A stretch of DNA of 64,000 bases. It comes from Picosynechococcus sp. PCC 7002. GTDB taxonomy: Bacteria > Cyanobacteriota > Cyanobacteriia > Cyanobacteriales > MRBY01. Of the stretch, positions 26,129-35,203 are shown piece by piece. Below the pieces are notes generated by a model. The model had not been told where the DNA came from. It saw only the letters and a program-made list of their open reading frames with translations, and ran no database searches. Position 1 is the stretch's first letter. Each line of letters begins with the position of its first letter. The position numbers were made by a program, and so were the translations under genes. The stretch is from positions 1 to 64,000 of the forward strand of contig NZ_CAWLFA010000006.1 of the NCBI RefSeq assembly GCF_963860125.1. Direction: 5' to 3'.

Positions 26129-26451
26129 ATCACTATCGTCAAATCATTCAAGACATGCTCAACGAGAAAGCGAAAATCAAGCCCATTGGTGGCGACATCG
26201 AAGTAGAAACCGTTTTCGATGAAAAAAAAGACCGCTATCTCTTAGTACATCTCGGTTGGAATGACCAACAGCGAATCTACTCCTGTGTACTTCACTTAGA
26301 GATTCAAGAAGAAAAAATCTGGATACAAAATAACCAGACTGATCAATCCATTACAGAAGAACTCCTCGAAAAAGGTGTTCCAAAAATCGATATTATTTCA
26401 GGCTTACAACCGGCCTATATTCGAGAGCACTTAACCTTAGAAACAGCTTAG
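26116..26451 (+). CDS. xisI: XisI family protein
   Basis: 111 residues, partner of XisH. Seen: MDKLNHYRQIIQDMLNEKA, DRYLLVHLGWNDQQRIYSCV and an end typical of the family (GLQPAYIREHLTLE). Its tight coupling with xisH and position among toxin-antitoxin genes suggest the pair may act as one. Confidence 0.92.
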   Translation: MDKLNHYRQIIQDMLNEKAKIKPIGGDIEVETVFDEKKDRYLLVHLGWNDQQRIYSCVLHLEIQEEKIWIQNNQTDQSITEELLEKGVPKIDIISGLQPAYIREHLTLETA

Positions 26452-26506
26452 ATGATTATCAATTGTAAATTATTTACATAGCAAGAGATTAACATCATGG
26501 AAGTTA

Positions 26507-26758
26507 ATGCCCAAGTTGATGGCCGATATCGCTAACAAAATTAACTTGATCCAACAACAAACACAACAGGATATTTCTGAAATTCTCAAAAAGGCGATCG
26601 AGCTTTATTATCAAACCCTGCAAATTCCACAAAAAACACCCCTGCAAATTTTGGAAGAGTCAGGTTTAATCGGTTGTTTTGAAGACGATCCTGATTTGTC
26701 AAGTAACTATAAACAAGTTCTAACAGAATCATTGGCAAAAAAATATGATCATCGCTGA
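26507..26758 (+). CDS. Antitoxin of a PIN toxin (VapB-like)
   Basis: 83 residues: IANKINLIQQQTQQDISEIL and KKAIELYYQTLQIPQ resemble a short RHH-type antitoxin, with an acidic tail. It overlaps the following PIN toxin by 14 nt. The start is uncertain; an ATG 12 nt upstream lies in another frame. Confidence 0.6.
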   Translation: MPKLMADIANKINLIQQQTQQDISEILKKAIELYYQTLQIPQKTPLQILEESGLIGCFEDDPDLSSNYKQVLTESLAKKYDHR

Positions 26759-27167
26759 TACAGGCTTTTTCTATGCCTTGATGAATAGCAAGGATAAATA
26801 TCATCAACAATCTGTAGAAGCTGTCAAAATACTCAAATCTACTCTAATCACTACATATCCAGTGATCACAGAAACCTGTCATTTACTGCTACAGCGGCAA
26901 GGGACGAAATATCAAACTAAGTTTCTCAAAAGTCTTGATCAAGGTTTTGCTCGAATTTTTCAGTTAGAAACAAAGCACCTCTCCAGAATTATCCAATTGA
27001 CAGAACAATATGCTGACTTACCGATGGATTTAGCCGATGCCTCTTTAGTCATCTTGGCGGAGGAACTTGGACATGGCAGGATTTTCTCGACTGATCAGCG
27101 TGATTTTGGCATTTACCGCTGGAAAAATACCAAACCTTTTCAAAACCTTCTCATTCCGTCTCCCTAA
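26745..27167 (+). CDS. PIN-domain toxin (VapC-like)
   Basis: 140 residues with PIN motifs: IIADTGFFYALMNSKDKYHQ (first D), VITETCHLL, DLPMDLADASLVILAEELG, and IFSTDQRDFGIYR near the end. A predicted Mg-dependent RNase. Its stop is back-to-back with the stop of the convergent vapC. Confidence 0.87.
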   Translation: MIIADTGFFYALMNSKDKYHQQSVEAVKILKSTLITTYPVITETCHLLLQRQGTKYQTKFLKSLDQGFARIFQLETKHLSRIIQLTEQYADLPMDLADASLVILAEELGHGRIFSTDQRDFGIYRWKNTKPFQNLLIPSP

Positions 27168-27563
27168 TCAAACCCAATTTTTTACTTTTAACCCAGGAAC
27201 CCGCTCAAACTCCCGCACATTATTCGTCACTAAAACCCGATTCAAACTGAGGCAATGGGCAGCGATTTGAGTATCTAAGATACCGATCGGCGTGCCCTGA
27301 CGAGTTAAAGTTGCTCGCAGTTCACCATAAATATGACTGGCTTGACGATCCCAGTTAAAGACATCTAAATAAGTAATAAAATCTTCAATAACCTGATAGT
27401 TTTTAGCTGGATTCATTGATTTTGCTGCTCCATACTCTAATTCCGCTAGAGTAATAATCGAGATCCCTAATTTGTGGGGCTCAATTTGTTCAAACTTTTC
27501 TAAAACTTGAGATGGCTTTTCTTTAATGATGTAAATACAAATATTCGTATCCAACAAGAACAT
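27168..27563 (-). CDS. vapC: VapC toxin
   Basis: 131 residues: MFLLDTNICIYIIKEKP (D5), ISIITLAELEYGAAKS, GTPIGILDTQIAAHCLSLNR and VLVTNNVREFERVPGL give the full set of PIN acidic residues. Its antitoxin ends immediately upstream. Confidence 0.92.
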   Translation of the reverse strand: MFLLDTNICIYIIKEKPSQVLEKFEQIEPHKLGISIITLAELEYGAAKSMNPAKNYQVIEDFITYLDVFNWDRQASHIYGELRATLTRQGTPIGILDTQIAAHCLSLNRVLVTNNVREFERVPGLKVKNWV

Positions 27564-27803
27564 TTAGAATAATTCCTCCCTTTCTTGGGGCGGTTGATCA
27601 TCCCGTGTTTCCATAAAATCTGGCGTGGCACAAGGAGCATTTTCAAAAAAATCCCGCCACGATCGCTTCTTCGGCGACAAAATTACGCGATCGCCCTCTT
27701 TGTAAATAAAGACTTCCTTCCCCTCAAACCGAAACTCACGAGGCAACCGTACCGCCTGACTATTGCCATTCATAAATAACTTTGCCGTTTTAGGTTGAGA
27801 CAT
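27564..27803 (-). CDS. vapB: VapB antitoxin (AbrB fold)
   Basis: 79 residues: TAKLFMNGNSQAVRLPREFR is the AbrB/MazE-type DNA-binding fold of VapB, with an acidic C-terminus. It is adjacent to vapC and divergent from the PLD-SNF2 gene, separated by a short AT-rich promoter region. Confidence 0.9.
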   Translation of the reverse strand: MSQPKTAKLFMNGNSQAVRLPREFRFEGKEVFIYKEGDRVILSPKKRSWRDFFENAPCATPDFMETRDDQPPQEREELF

Positions 27804-27840
27804 ACTAGACTAAGCATAAAAATATATATTCCTAGTATAT

Positions 27841-30800
27841 ATGCCTTCCTCTCTGCCCGACTACCCGTGGAAAATTAGCTATAGCAGCGATCAAAATAAC
27901 CCCATTGCCGATTTCTACATCCCGGCCCTCGAACGCTCAATTCAATACGACCGTAAATCGGGATTTTTTGGCAGTGCCATCCTAAGCCATATTGCTAGAG
28001 GTCTAGGCACAATGTTGAACCAAGACGGCAAAATGCGCCTAATTCTCGGTTGTCACCTCAGCGCCCAAGATGTTGCCGCCATCAAAAAAGGCTATGAACT
28101 CCGAGAGGCAGTAACCACCCGCCTTGATGCGGATCTCACGCCACCACAAAACTTCGCCCAGCTCCACCATTTTGAAATCCTCAGTTGGTTGATCCAAGCG
28201 GGTCGATTAGATATCCGCATTGCTATCCCGCTCAAACAAAACGGTGATCCCCAGCTCCTCGAAGAAACGCTTGATTTCAACCATATCTTTCATGAAAAGG
28301 TTTGTATCTTCACCGATGCCGCAGGGAACCAAATTGCCACCAATGGATCAGCCAATGAATCCGTCGGCGGTTGGGAACTAAATACAGAATCTTTCCATGT
28401 CTATTGCTCCTGGGAAGGCAAACGAGATTTAGAGCGAGTACAGGAAGAAATTGTCAGATTCGAGCAACTCTGGATTAACCAAATGCCACGGGTCAAAAGC
28501 TTTGCCATGCCCGACGCAATTCAGGACAAAATACTGCGCTACACACCCTCACAAAAACCTCAGTGGAACCCAGCAAAGGATTACGACTACCGCCCCTTAC
28601 CAAAAACATTCAAATCGCCCCAGAGTTCCAGTGTGAAAGAAGATGGTGATAACTACAATACGAACACGCCCCTAAATCCCCATTCTGGGGACTTAAATAC
28701 CAGCACACATTCAAATTCCCCCCAAGTTGGGGGGCTAGGAGGGCAATCATCTGGGGACTTACCCGATCCCTCTTACTCCCCCGATTCGGGGGCTGGGGGG
28801 CAAGAAGCAATCATCTTTGAACAGGAAATGCTTAAAAAATGGCAAGCCCTGCCGACCGATCCAGGTTGTTTGAGTTATTGCCTAGAGTCGATTCCTATCA
28901 CCCCCTGGCCGCACCAAATCAAAATCTTGCGCCACGTCGTCGAAAATTTCCCCTGTAGTTTTCTCATTGCCGATGAGGTGGGACTGGGTAAAACCATCGA
29001 AACAGGACTAATTCTCCGTTACTTGTTCGTCTCCGGTAAAGCCAAACGGATTTTAGTGCTCGCCCCTGCTAGCGTTCAACCCCAATGGCATAGCGAAATG
29101 CGGGAAAAATTCAATTTGCATTTCTGGAGTTACAGCAAAGGACAACTAACTAATCCCGATGGCGAAACCTGTCCTTCCCTCGATAACCCTTGGAATACCC
29201 AAGATCTCATATTGGCCTCTAGTCACCTTGTACGCCGCCGAGACCGCATGGAAGAATTACTCGCCGCCGAGCCTTGGGATGTGGTGATTATTGACGAGGC
29301 CCATCACGCCCGCCGCAAAGCGCCCCAAAATCGAAAAGAAACCCCCAATCGTTTACTGGAACTGCTTCAACAACTGCGGGAAAAAACCTTAAGTATGGTT
29401 TTACTCTCCGCAACACCCATGCAGATCGACCCGATCGAAGTTTTTGACCTGATCTCCGTCATTGGTTTAGAGGGTCACTGGAGATATGGTGATGTCTTCT
29501 GTGATTACTTCGCGACCCTCGACAATCAACCCAACGAAAATCTGTTGAAATTCTGGCAGCAAATGACGGCGGATTACTTCAAGTATGGCGGTAAATCCTG
29601 CCCCCGATTCCAGGCCTACCTCAATCAAAGCGATCGCCTCCTGGCCTCGCGCCTCGATGATTTTTGGAGCGGCAAATATCCCACCATTAACCTCCGGCAA
29701 TATTTGAACGACACCCAATTTATGGAGCGTTCTAAGGAATATCTCAGTATCCACACCCCCCTCAAAGAGAAGATGTTTCGCCATACCCGCAATACCCTCC
29801 GCGAGTATTACAAACGGGGACTCCTCGAAAAGGACATTCCCCAAAGAGATGTCCAAGATCAGGCGATCGCCCTTGAACCCACCAGAGAAGCCGAGCTTTA
29901 CCGACAGGTGAGTGATTATGTGCGAGATTTTTATCGCCTTGCCCAAAAGGAAAATCGTAAAGCCCTGGGGTTTTTAATGACCCTGTACCGCAAACGATTG
30001 ACCAGTTCCTTCTACGCTATCCGTGAATCTCTACAGCGCCGCCTAGATGCGTTGATTACTCAGCAAGGTAGTGGTTTGAGCGATGATGATTTTCTGGAAC
30101 TCGAAGACCAAGATGATGCCATCATTGACGGTCTTGAAAGTTTTATGGAGGAGATTCACCCCAAGGAAATCGAATTCCTCGAAGAACTGCTGCGCCAATT
30201 TGAAAACACCGGAGAAGATACCAAATTTGCCCACCTGCTCACCATCCTCCGCCAAGAGTTCCAAAATCGCGATAGTGCCATCATCTTCACCCAATACACC
30301 GATACCCTGGACTTTCTGCGGGGAGAACTGCGGCATATCTATGACACCCAGGTTGCTTGTTACTCCGGTCGCAGTGGCGAAAAGCTAATCGATGGCGAAT
30401 GGCGCACTGTCCCCAAAGAACGAATCAAGCGGGAATTTCGCCAGGGGGAAATAAAAATTCTGCTCTGTACTGAATCCGCCAGTGAAGGGTTGAACCTGCA
30501 AACCTGCGGCGTATTGATTAACTACGATATGCCTTGGAACCCGATGCGTGTCGAACAGCGAATTGGCCGGATTGATCGCATCGGTCAAACTTTCCCCAGG
30601 GTCATCATCCACAACTTCTATTACGACGGCACCGTGGAAGCCAGAGTCTATCAGCGCCTCCGCGATCGCATTCACGCCTTTTCATCGGTTGTTGGTAGCC
30701 TCCAACCCATCCTGGCCAAAGTCCCGACCCTGATCGAACGGGCAACCATGAGCGCCGACCCCCAAGAAGCCGACGTACTCTTTTCGGATTTTGACCATGA

Positions 30801-31176
30801 ATTAGATGCTCCACCACTACAGGTAACCCTCGATGACATGGTGCAGATGGATGTAGAAGCTGATCTTGCCAGCATTCATCAACCCCAACCACCCTCTCCT
30901 TTGTCCTGGCAGGATCTGGAACGGTGGCTTACAACCTCTCCAAGCCTGAAACAAGCCGGAATTTCTTTTGCAAACAAAGGTACTCCCTCCAGGGACAGCG
31001 AAGGTGCGCGTCAGTGGTTACTGACTCAAAAGTCAAAAACCGAAACAGTTACATTTGATCCCGCAACCTTTGAAGAATATTCCTCTTCCCTCAGACTAAT
31101 GAGCATTGGGGAGCCGTTGCTTCGGAACTTAATCCAAATTTGCCTAAAAGCTCAAAAAAATAGTCTCAGTCTGTAG
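27841..31176 (+). CDS. PLD-SNF2 family helicase of the defence module (COG0553)
   Basis: 1111 residues. The N-terminal part is PLD-nuclease-like: RKSGFFGSAIL, HIFHEKVCIF (H-x-K near residue 151) and GSANESVGGWELN. The rest is an SNF2-type helicase: LIADEVGLGKTIETGLILRY (Walker A near residue 380), VVIIDEAHHARRK (DEAH near 485), MVLLSATPMQ, and the C-terminal motifs SASEGLNLQTC and RVEQRIGRIDRIGQ. Related fused proteins occur in DISARM- and BREX-like islands. A palindromic repeat insertion lies between the two domains (residues about 274-322) and is read in frame. Inferred role: restriction arm of the DUF499/DUF1156 module. Confidence 0.87.
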   Translation: MPSSLPDYPWKISYSSDQNNPIADFYIPALERSIQYDRKSGFFGSAILSHIARGLGTMLNQDGKMRLILGCHLSAQDVAAIKKGYELREAVTTRLDADLTPPQNFAQLHHFEILSWLIQAGRLDIRIAIPLKQNGDPQLLEETLDFNHIFHEKVCIFTDAAGNQIATNGSANESVGGWELNTESFHVYCSWEGKRDLERVQEEIVRFEQLWINQMPRVKSFAMPDAIQDKILRYTPSQKPQWNPAKDYDYRPLPKTFKSPQSSSVKEDGDNYNTNTPLNPHSGDLNTSTHSNSPQVGGLGGQSSGDLPDPSYSPDSGAGGQEAIIFEQEMLKKWQALPTDPGCLSYCLESIPITPWPHQIKILRHVVENFPCSFLIADEVGLGKTIETGLILRYLFVSGKAKRILVLAPASVQPQWHSEMREKFNLHFWSYSKGQLTNPDGETCPSLDNPWNTQDLILASSHLVRRRDRMEELLAAEPWDVVIIDEAHHARRKAPQNRKETPNRLLELLQQLREKTLSMVLLSATPMQIDPIEVFDLISVIGLEGHWRYGDVFCDYFATLDNQPNENLLKFWQQMTADYFKYGGKSCPRFQAYLNQSDRLLASRLDDFWSGKYPTINLRQYLNDTQFMERSKEYLSIHTPLKEKMFRHTRNTLREYYKRGLLEKDIPQRDVQDQAIALEPTREAELYRQVSDYVRDFYRLAQKENRKALGFLMTLYRKRLTSSFYAIRESLQRRLDALITQQGSGLSDDDFLELEDQDDAIIDGLESFMEEIHPKEIEFLEELLRQFENTGEDTKFAHLLTILRQEFQNRDSAIIFTQYTDTLDFLRGELRHIYDTQVACYSGRSGEKLIDGEWRTVPKERIKREFRQGEIKILLCTESASEGLNLQTCGVLINYDMPWNPMRVEQRIGRIDRIGQTFPRVIIHNFYYDGTVEARVYQRLRDRIHAFSSVVGSLQPILAKVPTLIERATMSADPQEADVLFSDFDHELDAPPLQVTLDDMVQMDVEADLASIHQPQPPSPLSWQDLERWLTTSPSLKQAGISFANKGTPSRDSEGARQWLLTQKSKTETVTFDPATFEEYSSSLRLMSIGEPLLRNLIQICLKAQKNSLSL
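28662..28808. repeat. Palindromic repeats inserted in frame within the helicase gene
   Basis: Three hairpins of the local family (for example CCCCATTCTGGGG and CCCCAAGTTGGGG) encoding a low-complexity linker, including NTPLNPHSGDLNTSTHSNS, between the PLD and SNF2 domains. Confidence 0.83.
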
Positions 31177-31341
31177 AAATGACTTAGAGGTCGTGCTATA
31201 TTATTTTCACGTGGTTATCTCGTCATTCAAACCACTGATTTAGTAGATGAGCTAGAGCAACATCGTTTTTCCCACAGAAGTTTCAAAGGTTGCAGAACCA
31301 TTGCTGCGCCTATACGTAACTTCCAAAGAGGAAAAACCAGT

Positions 31342-31797
31342 ATGTCTCTACTAAATCTCCAGTTCCGCTCCATCGCCGCCCGCCTCCAAGTTTTAGACAA
31401 TTCACATCCCGATCTCGCCTTTCCCAAGGTTAGTAACTTGGTACAGACCCATCTCTCTTGGGAACTTGAAAAGGCGATCGCCAAGCGTCAAGATCCTGAA
31501 GATCCCCATACTTTTTGGGATCTGCTTAAAATTGATGCGGTTCTCTGTCTGGAAAATCAGATGGGCGAAAAGATCCGGGTCGGTGTATGTCTAGTACCCA
31601 ATGAGTTCCAAGCTTACAAAACTTTGAACAAGGCTAATCAAGCCGCCTATTTTCAGGTGCGTCGCCAGTTAGGGATTCAAGCTTACTGGGTACTCTGCCT
31701 AGATCCAAAGCACTTCCCTAGCCAAAACCAATGGGTTGATTTCCTTTACAGAGAAATTGACCGTCAACAGAAGAGTTATCGTCTCATTTTTGTGTAA
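31342..31797 (+). CDS. Hypothetical protein after the helicase
   Basis: 151 residues starting MSLLNLQFRSIAARLQVLDN. Mixed alpha/beta composition with LLKIDAVLCLENQMGEKIRV and VRRQLGIQAYWVLCLDPKHF. I do not recognise a family. The same frame is open upstream to 31183 but offers no start codon. It may be the last gene of the defence module. Confidence 0.55.
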   Translation: MSLLNLQFRSIAARLQVLDNSHPDLAFPKVSNLVQTHLSWELEKAIAKRQDPEDPHTFWDLLKIDAVLCLENQMGEKIRVGVCLVPNEFQAYKTLNKANQAAYFQVRRQLGIQAYWVLCLDPKHFPSQNQWVDFLYREIDRQQKSYRLIFV

Positions 31798-31811
31798 AAC
31801 CCCTGACAGAT

Positions 31812-31854
31812 AGGGAGAGAGAGCATAAAACCAATTATTTCGTTCTCTCTCCCT
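31812..31854. terminator. Possible bidirectional terminator
   Basis: An 11-bp inverted repeat (AGGGAGAGAGA and its complement) with a 20-nt loop lies between convergent genes. A weak A/T tail follows. Position favours a terminator; the long loop weakens the case. Confidence 0.45.
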
Positions 31855-31908
31855 CCTCAAAAATTCTTGCTGCTGCCCCCCATCCAGTATTTGGTCTAGG
31901 TTAACAAC

Positions 31909-32736
31909 TCAAAAACGTTTTGGCGTAAAAGTAGCTCTTCTTTTCCACCACCAGTTACCAGGCCACCACCAGGGGGAGCGTTGGGCCTGGATGAGATACT
32001 GCACCTGCTCATTAAGCCTTTCTATCTGCATTTGATATTCTCGGTCATTGAGGCTTTGGGTCTGGATTAGGTGATCAAACTGTTCCTGGAGACTGGCCAT
32101 TTGCTTAATAACATCCCTAGCCATTATTTGTTCTGCTTGTAGTTTTTCCGTCGCCGCCTGAATAGACAAAATCAACTCTTGAATAGACTGGTAACCATCG
32201 AGGCATTTCAATAATTCAAGAATGTGGGCTTCGACATCAACTAGTGCCTCGTATTTATGATCTAGCGCCGAAATCAGATTTTCTGCGGCCTCTAATGTTT
32301 GATTTGTTTTGGCAAAATCAACCTTGTACTCTCGCTGTTTTTGCGTCAAAGTACCAAGAGATTCAAGATAGCGATCGCCTGTTTCTTTTTGCGATTCTAG
32401 TTGGGAGTGGGTCTTTTCTGCCTGGTTAATGATCTCCTTAAGTTCCTGAAATATGGCCTGGGCTTTGGCTGTTCCAGAGCTGAGTTCCTGTAAGCGATCT
32501 TGACCGCGCTCTTGGTGGTCATGCAAAGCCTCGTTGGCTGATTTTAGGGTCTGTCGTGCGGCTGCGATTTCTGCCATCACCTGCTGAATCTCATCCCGAT
32601 CCCAGGCTTTTGCCAATAAATTTTCGGCCTTAGTGATCGCGTGCTTCAACATTTTTTCCAGTTCACCCAATGCCATTAAGGTATCGTTATCCTTGAGGAC
32701 TGCTGGATGATTGTGTGTCATATTTTGAGGATTCAT
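31909..32736 (-). CDS. Coiled-coil hypothetical protein
   Basis: 275 residues, nearly all helical with heptad-like stretches (ELEKMLKHAITKAENLLAKA and later EQIMARDVIKQMASLQEQF), ending in a Trp-rich basic tail (SPWWWPGNWWWKRRATFTP) that could associate with a membrane. No known family. It begins 7 nt after the stop of the upstream gene. Confidence 0.6.
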   Translation of the reverse strand: MNPQNMTHNHPAVLKDNDTLMALGELEKMLKHAITKAENLLAKAWDRDEIQQVMAEIAAARQTLKSANEALHDHQERGQDRLQELSSGTAKAQAIFQELKEIINQAEKTHSQLESQKETGDRYLESLGTLTQKQREYKVDFAKTNQTLEAAENLISALDHKYEALVDVEAHILELLKCLDGYQSIQELILSIQAATEKLQAEQIMARDVIKQMASLQEQFDHLIQTQSLNDREYQMQIERLNEQVQYLIQAQRSPWWWPGNWWWKRRATFTPKRF

Positions 32737-32743
32737 AATCGGG

Positions 32744-33412
32744 TTAATTTCCTTGTGTATAAACGTTGTCTTGGGATTTGAGAATCTTTACTAAAGCTGT
32801 GATCAGATTGCCTTCGGCTTGAGCAATCTCCGGCAGGGGTAGATGTTTAGGATAGGGGATCTGCCGCATTTGAAATCTAAGTCTTGCCGCTTCAACAAAT
32901 AGATTCACAGCCTCAAGATCATGGGCGATCGCCTCCATAATCCTGTCATATTCAGCTGAATGAGTCTGTTTGAGGCTTGTTATCCTACGTGCCCCATCCC
33001 AGTAATTTCCCATCGCCCGGAGAATAAGACTTTGGAGTAAAGGATTCACTTGCTCTGTATCCAAAAGTGCTAACTTCACCTTGAGCTCCTCTAAGGATCG
33101 TTGCTGGAGGCATAGAATCATCTCCCGCTCAAGGAGGCTGCGTTCTTCCCCCTTAAAGTTAATTTGATCCAGGACTTCATACATATCCCGGTAAATCAGC
33201 ACCGACTCCAGTTGCAAAGCATCGAGAAGATATTGACGAATGATATTTTTTTTCTGCAAAGCAAGAATCAATTCATCATCCTCTGCTTGTAGCCAGTGGA
33301 TTAAATTGTCAATGGCTGATGCGTCCCGATAATCAATCGACTCACAGACTGCTGGCAAATTCGGCAGATACCGCAAAAGGAGTTTATATTGCGCTTCAGT
33401 GATGACAATCAC
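32744..33412 (-). CDS. Hypothetical helical protein
   Basis: 222 residues from a GTG (MIVITEAQYKLLLRYLPNLP), strongly helical. Its start lies 17 nt after the current stop of the SF1-like gene. Its first residues (VIVIT) could also be read as the strand that follows helicase motif VI, so it might once have been joined to that gene. Function unknown. Confidence 0.55.
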   Translation of the reverse strand: MIVITEAQYKLLLRYLPNLPAVCESIDYRDASAIDNLIHWLQAEDDELILALQKKNIIRQYLLDALQLESVLIYRDMYEVLDQINFKGEERSLLEREMILCLQQRSLEELKVKLALLDTEQVNPLLQSLILRAMGNYWDGARRITSLKQTHSAEYDRIMEAIAHDLEAVNLFVEAARLRFQMRQIPYPKHLPLPEIAQAEGNLITALVKILKSQDNVYTQGN

Positions 33413-33429
33413 GAAGCCGAGAACGGGTT

Positions 33430-35127
33430 CTAGTCAAAAGCGTATACCCATTGCCACCAGTCCTCTGAGGTGGGTTCCGGCGTGGTCGTTTTAAAAGCAT
33501 TGAAAACCACAGATGTATCGAATTCCCGTCCCTTCACCTCATGGACATTGAGAAATTCTAATTGGTCGTTATATTTCGATTGATAGGTTTCAGCATATAA
33601 AACCTTAATCCGACTAACGAGTTTATAGATCAATGATTTACTTGCTTCAATAGCCTTGGTTTTTCGCCCCAAAGACTGACAGAGTTTTTCCAAAAAAACT
33701 TCTGCCTCCAATGGAGATGGGTACTTGATCAGCTTTACCTTCTCTCCTGTTTTGTAGGCATAGTCAGCTTCAGTCGGTTGATAGGGACAACGCGCCTTAT
33801 TTTGCCTCGCATTTTCTGACGCTGGTGCCAAGAATAAATTGCTAAATTCAAGGATGCGTTTTGAATTGCGGAAACACTTCCAATCCGGTTCCTGCACATT
33901 AACGAGTTCCAAGGCACCCCAATCAAAATCAACTGGCATAATTCTTTGATTGAGATCACCCAGCAACCACAGATAGGTCGGTTGACCAGCTTTCTGCCAA
34001 CCGCGACAAAGCTTTTTAATCGCCTCTAATTCACTCAGCAGATAATCTTGGGACTCATCAATAATTACAGTGATGCCGCCTCTATCCTTGGAGGGAAGGG
34101 TGACCGGAGTTTGCTCCCATTGCTCACAGAGCCGAGTTGCAATATCTGAGCGGGATAATTTATTAATATCTTTGCATGCTTGGTCCCACCATTCCGGAGA
34201 AATTCGTTTAAGTACCTCGATTCGATCAGCATTTTCTCGGTAGACCGAATTTTTGGTTTGATCCGAGTCCTGTTTTAGAACAAAGGATTGATAAAGGATC
34301 AGATCTCTTTGTCTAATGCCCTGAAAATTCAGGCTAGCTTGGGACTGTTCAGCCCTTTGAGCCAGCCGTTTGAGAATTTCTAGCTCCTCATCTGGGGATA
34401 ATATCGAGGATTCGCTCTCTGGAGAGGCATGTTTGACCCAGTCTTGAAACGTGCCATAGAAAAATCCCTGGGACATATCCGAAGGAATAGATTGCAGGCA
34501 ATGGAATTCTTTAACCTCTTCGAGTAAGCTCTGGGGCAACAGAAAAAGAACATTCCACCCCATTCCGTATAGGTCGCAGGCCCGTAGTGCGGCAGTGACC
34601 GTTTTCCCTGTGCCTGGGGGACTTTGGGTAATATGGGCGAAAAAGCCAATCCGGGGATTTTCTCCATAGTGGCTCACTGCTGTGTGTTGACCAATTTGAT
34701 CGCTAGTCGATTTTTGGGCTTGGGTCATCACGGGGCTGTAGTTATAGTGGCCGTTCAGAAAAAAAGACCAATCGATGCCCTTCTCTCCATTCCAGGTATA
34801 GGCGGGTTCTCGAGGCAGTGCCCTGATATCGATGCTGTAGGTATCATCGTCACGTTGCGCAGCATATAGAATTCGGATCGAACTATCCTCTTGATTGAGA
34901 GTCCAAATCAACCTTAGGGAACTCCCACCACCTAGATCGAGACGCGATCGCCAATGGTCTGCACAACCTCCGCCTGAAAAGTGAATTGTATTAGGAAAAT
35001 TACTATCATCGGGCGTTTCTGTAAGCCGCTCAAATAAGCGTTCAGGCACTTTCAGGGAACCTGTGCTCTGTAAATTACGTAAATCTTGAATGGCTTGGCG
35101 CGTCAGTTGTATTTGTCGCATTTCCAT
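33430..35127 (-). CDS. RelE-like domain fused to an SF1 helicase-type ATPase
   Basis: 565 residues. The N-terminus (to about residue 110) resembles a RelE/ParE fold: WRSRLDLGGGSSLRLIWTL and IRILYAAQRDDDTY. Then comes an SF1-type ATPase: Walker A ITQSPPGTGKTVTAALRACD, motif II GITVIIDESQDYLLSE, motif III YLWLLGDLNQRI, motif V VHEVKGREFDTSVVFNAF. It stops after WWQWVYAFD. Reading one T fewer in the TTTT run just before the stop gives VYALTRTRSRL, a good motif VI. So the gene is probably frameshifted at its end, or the base is an error. Function unknown; possibly defence-related. Confidence 0.65.
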   Translation of the reverse strand: MEMRQIQLTRQAIQDLRNLQSTGSLKVPERLFERLTETPDDSNFPNTIHFSGGGCADHWRSRLDLGGGSSLRLIWTLNQEDSSIRILYAAQRDDDTYSIDIRALPREPAYTWNGEKGIDWSFFLNGHYNYSPVMTQAQKSTSDQIGQHTAVSHYGENPRIGFFAHITQSPPGTGKTVTAALRACDLYGMGWNVLFLLPQSLLEEVKEFHCLQSIPSDMSQGFFYGTFQDWVKHASPESESSILSPDEELEILKRLAQRAEQSQASLNFQGIRQRDLILYQSFVLKQDSDQTKNSVYRENADRIEVLKRISPEWWDQACKDINKLSRSDIATRLCEQWEQTPVTLPSKDRGGITVIIDESQDYLLSELEAIKKLCRGWQKAGQPTYLWLLGDLNQRIMPVDFDWGALELVNVQEPDWKCFRNSKRILEFSNLFLAPASENARQNKARCPYQPTEADYAYKTGEKVKLIKYPSPLEAEVFLEKLCQSLGRKTKAIEASKSLIYKLVSRIKVLYAETYQSKYNDQLEFLNVHEVKGREFDTSVVFNAFKTTTPEPTSEDWWQWVYAFD

Positions 35128-35203
35128 TGACCTCGATCAAATTCATAAAGTTCATAAAATTTATCTCGCCCGTAGGACTCCCAGAGCAATCGAGCACTTT
35201 GGT

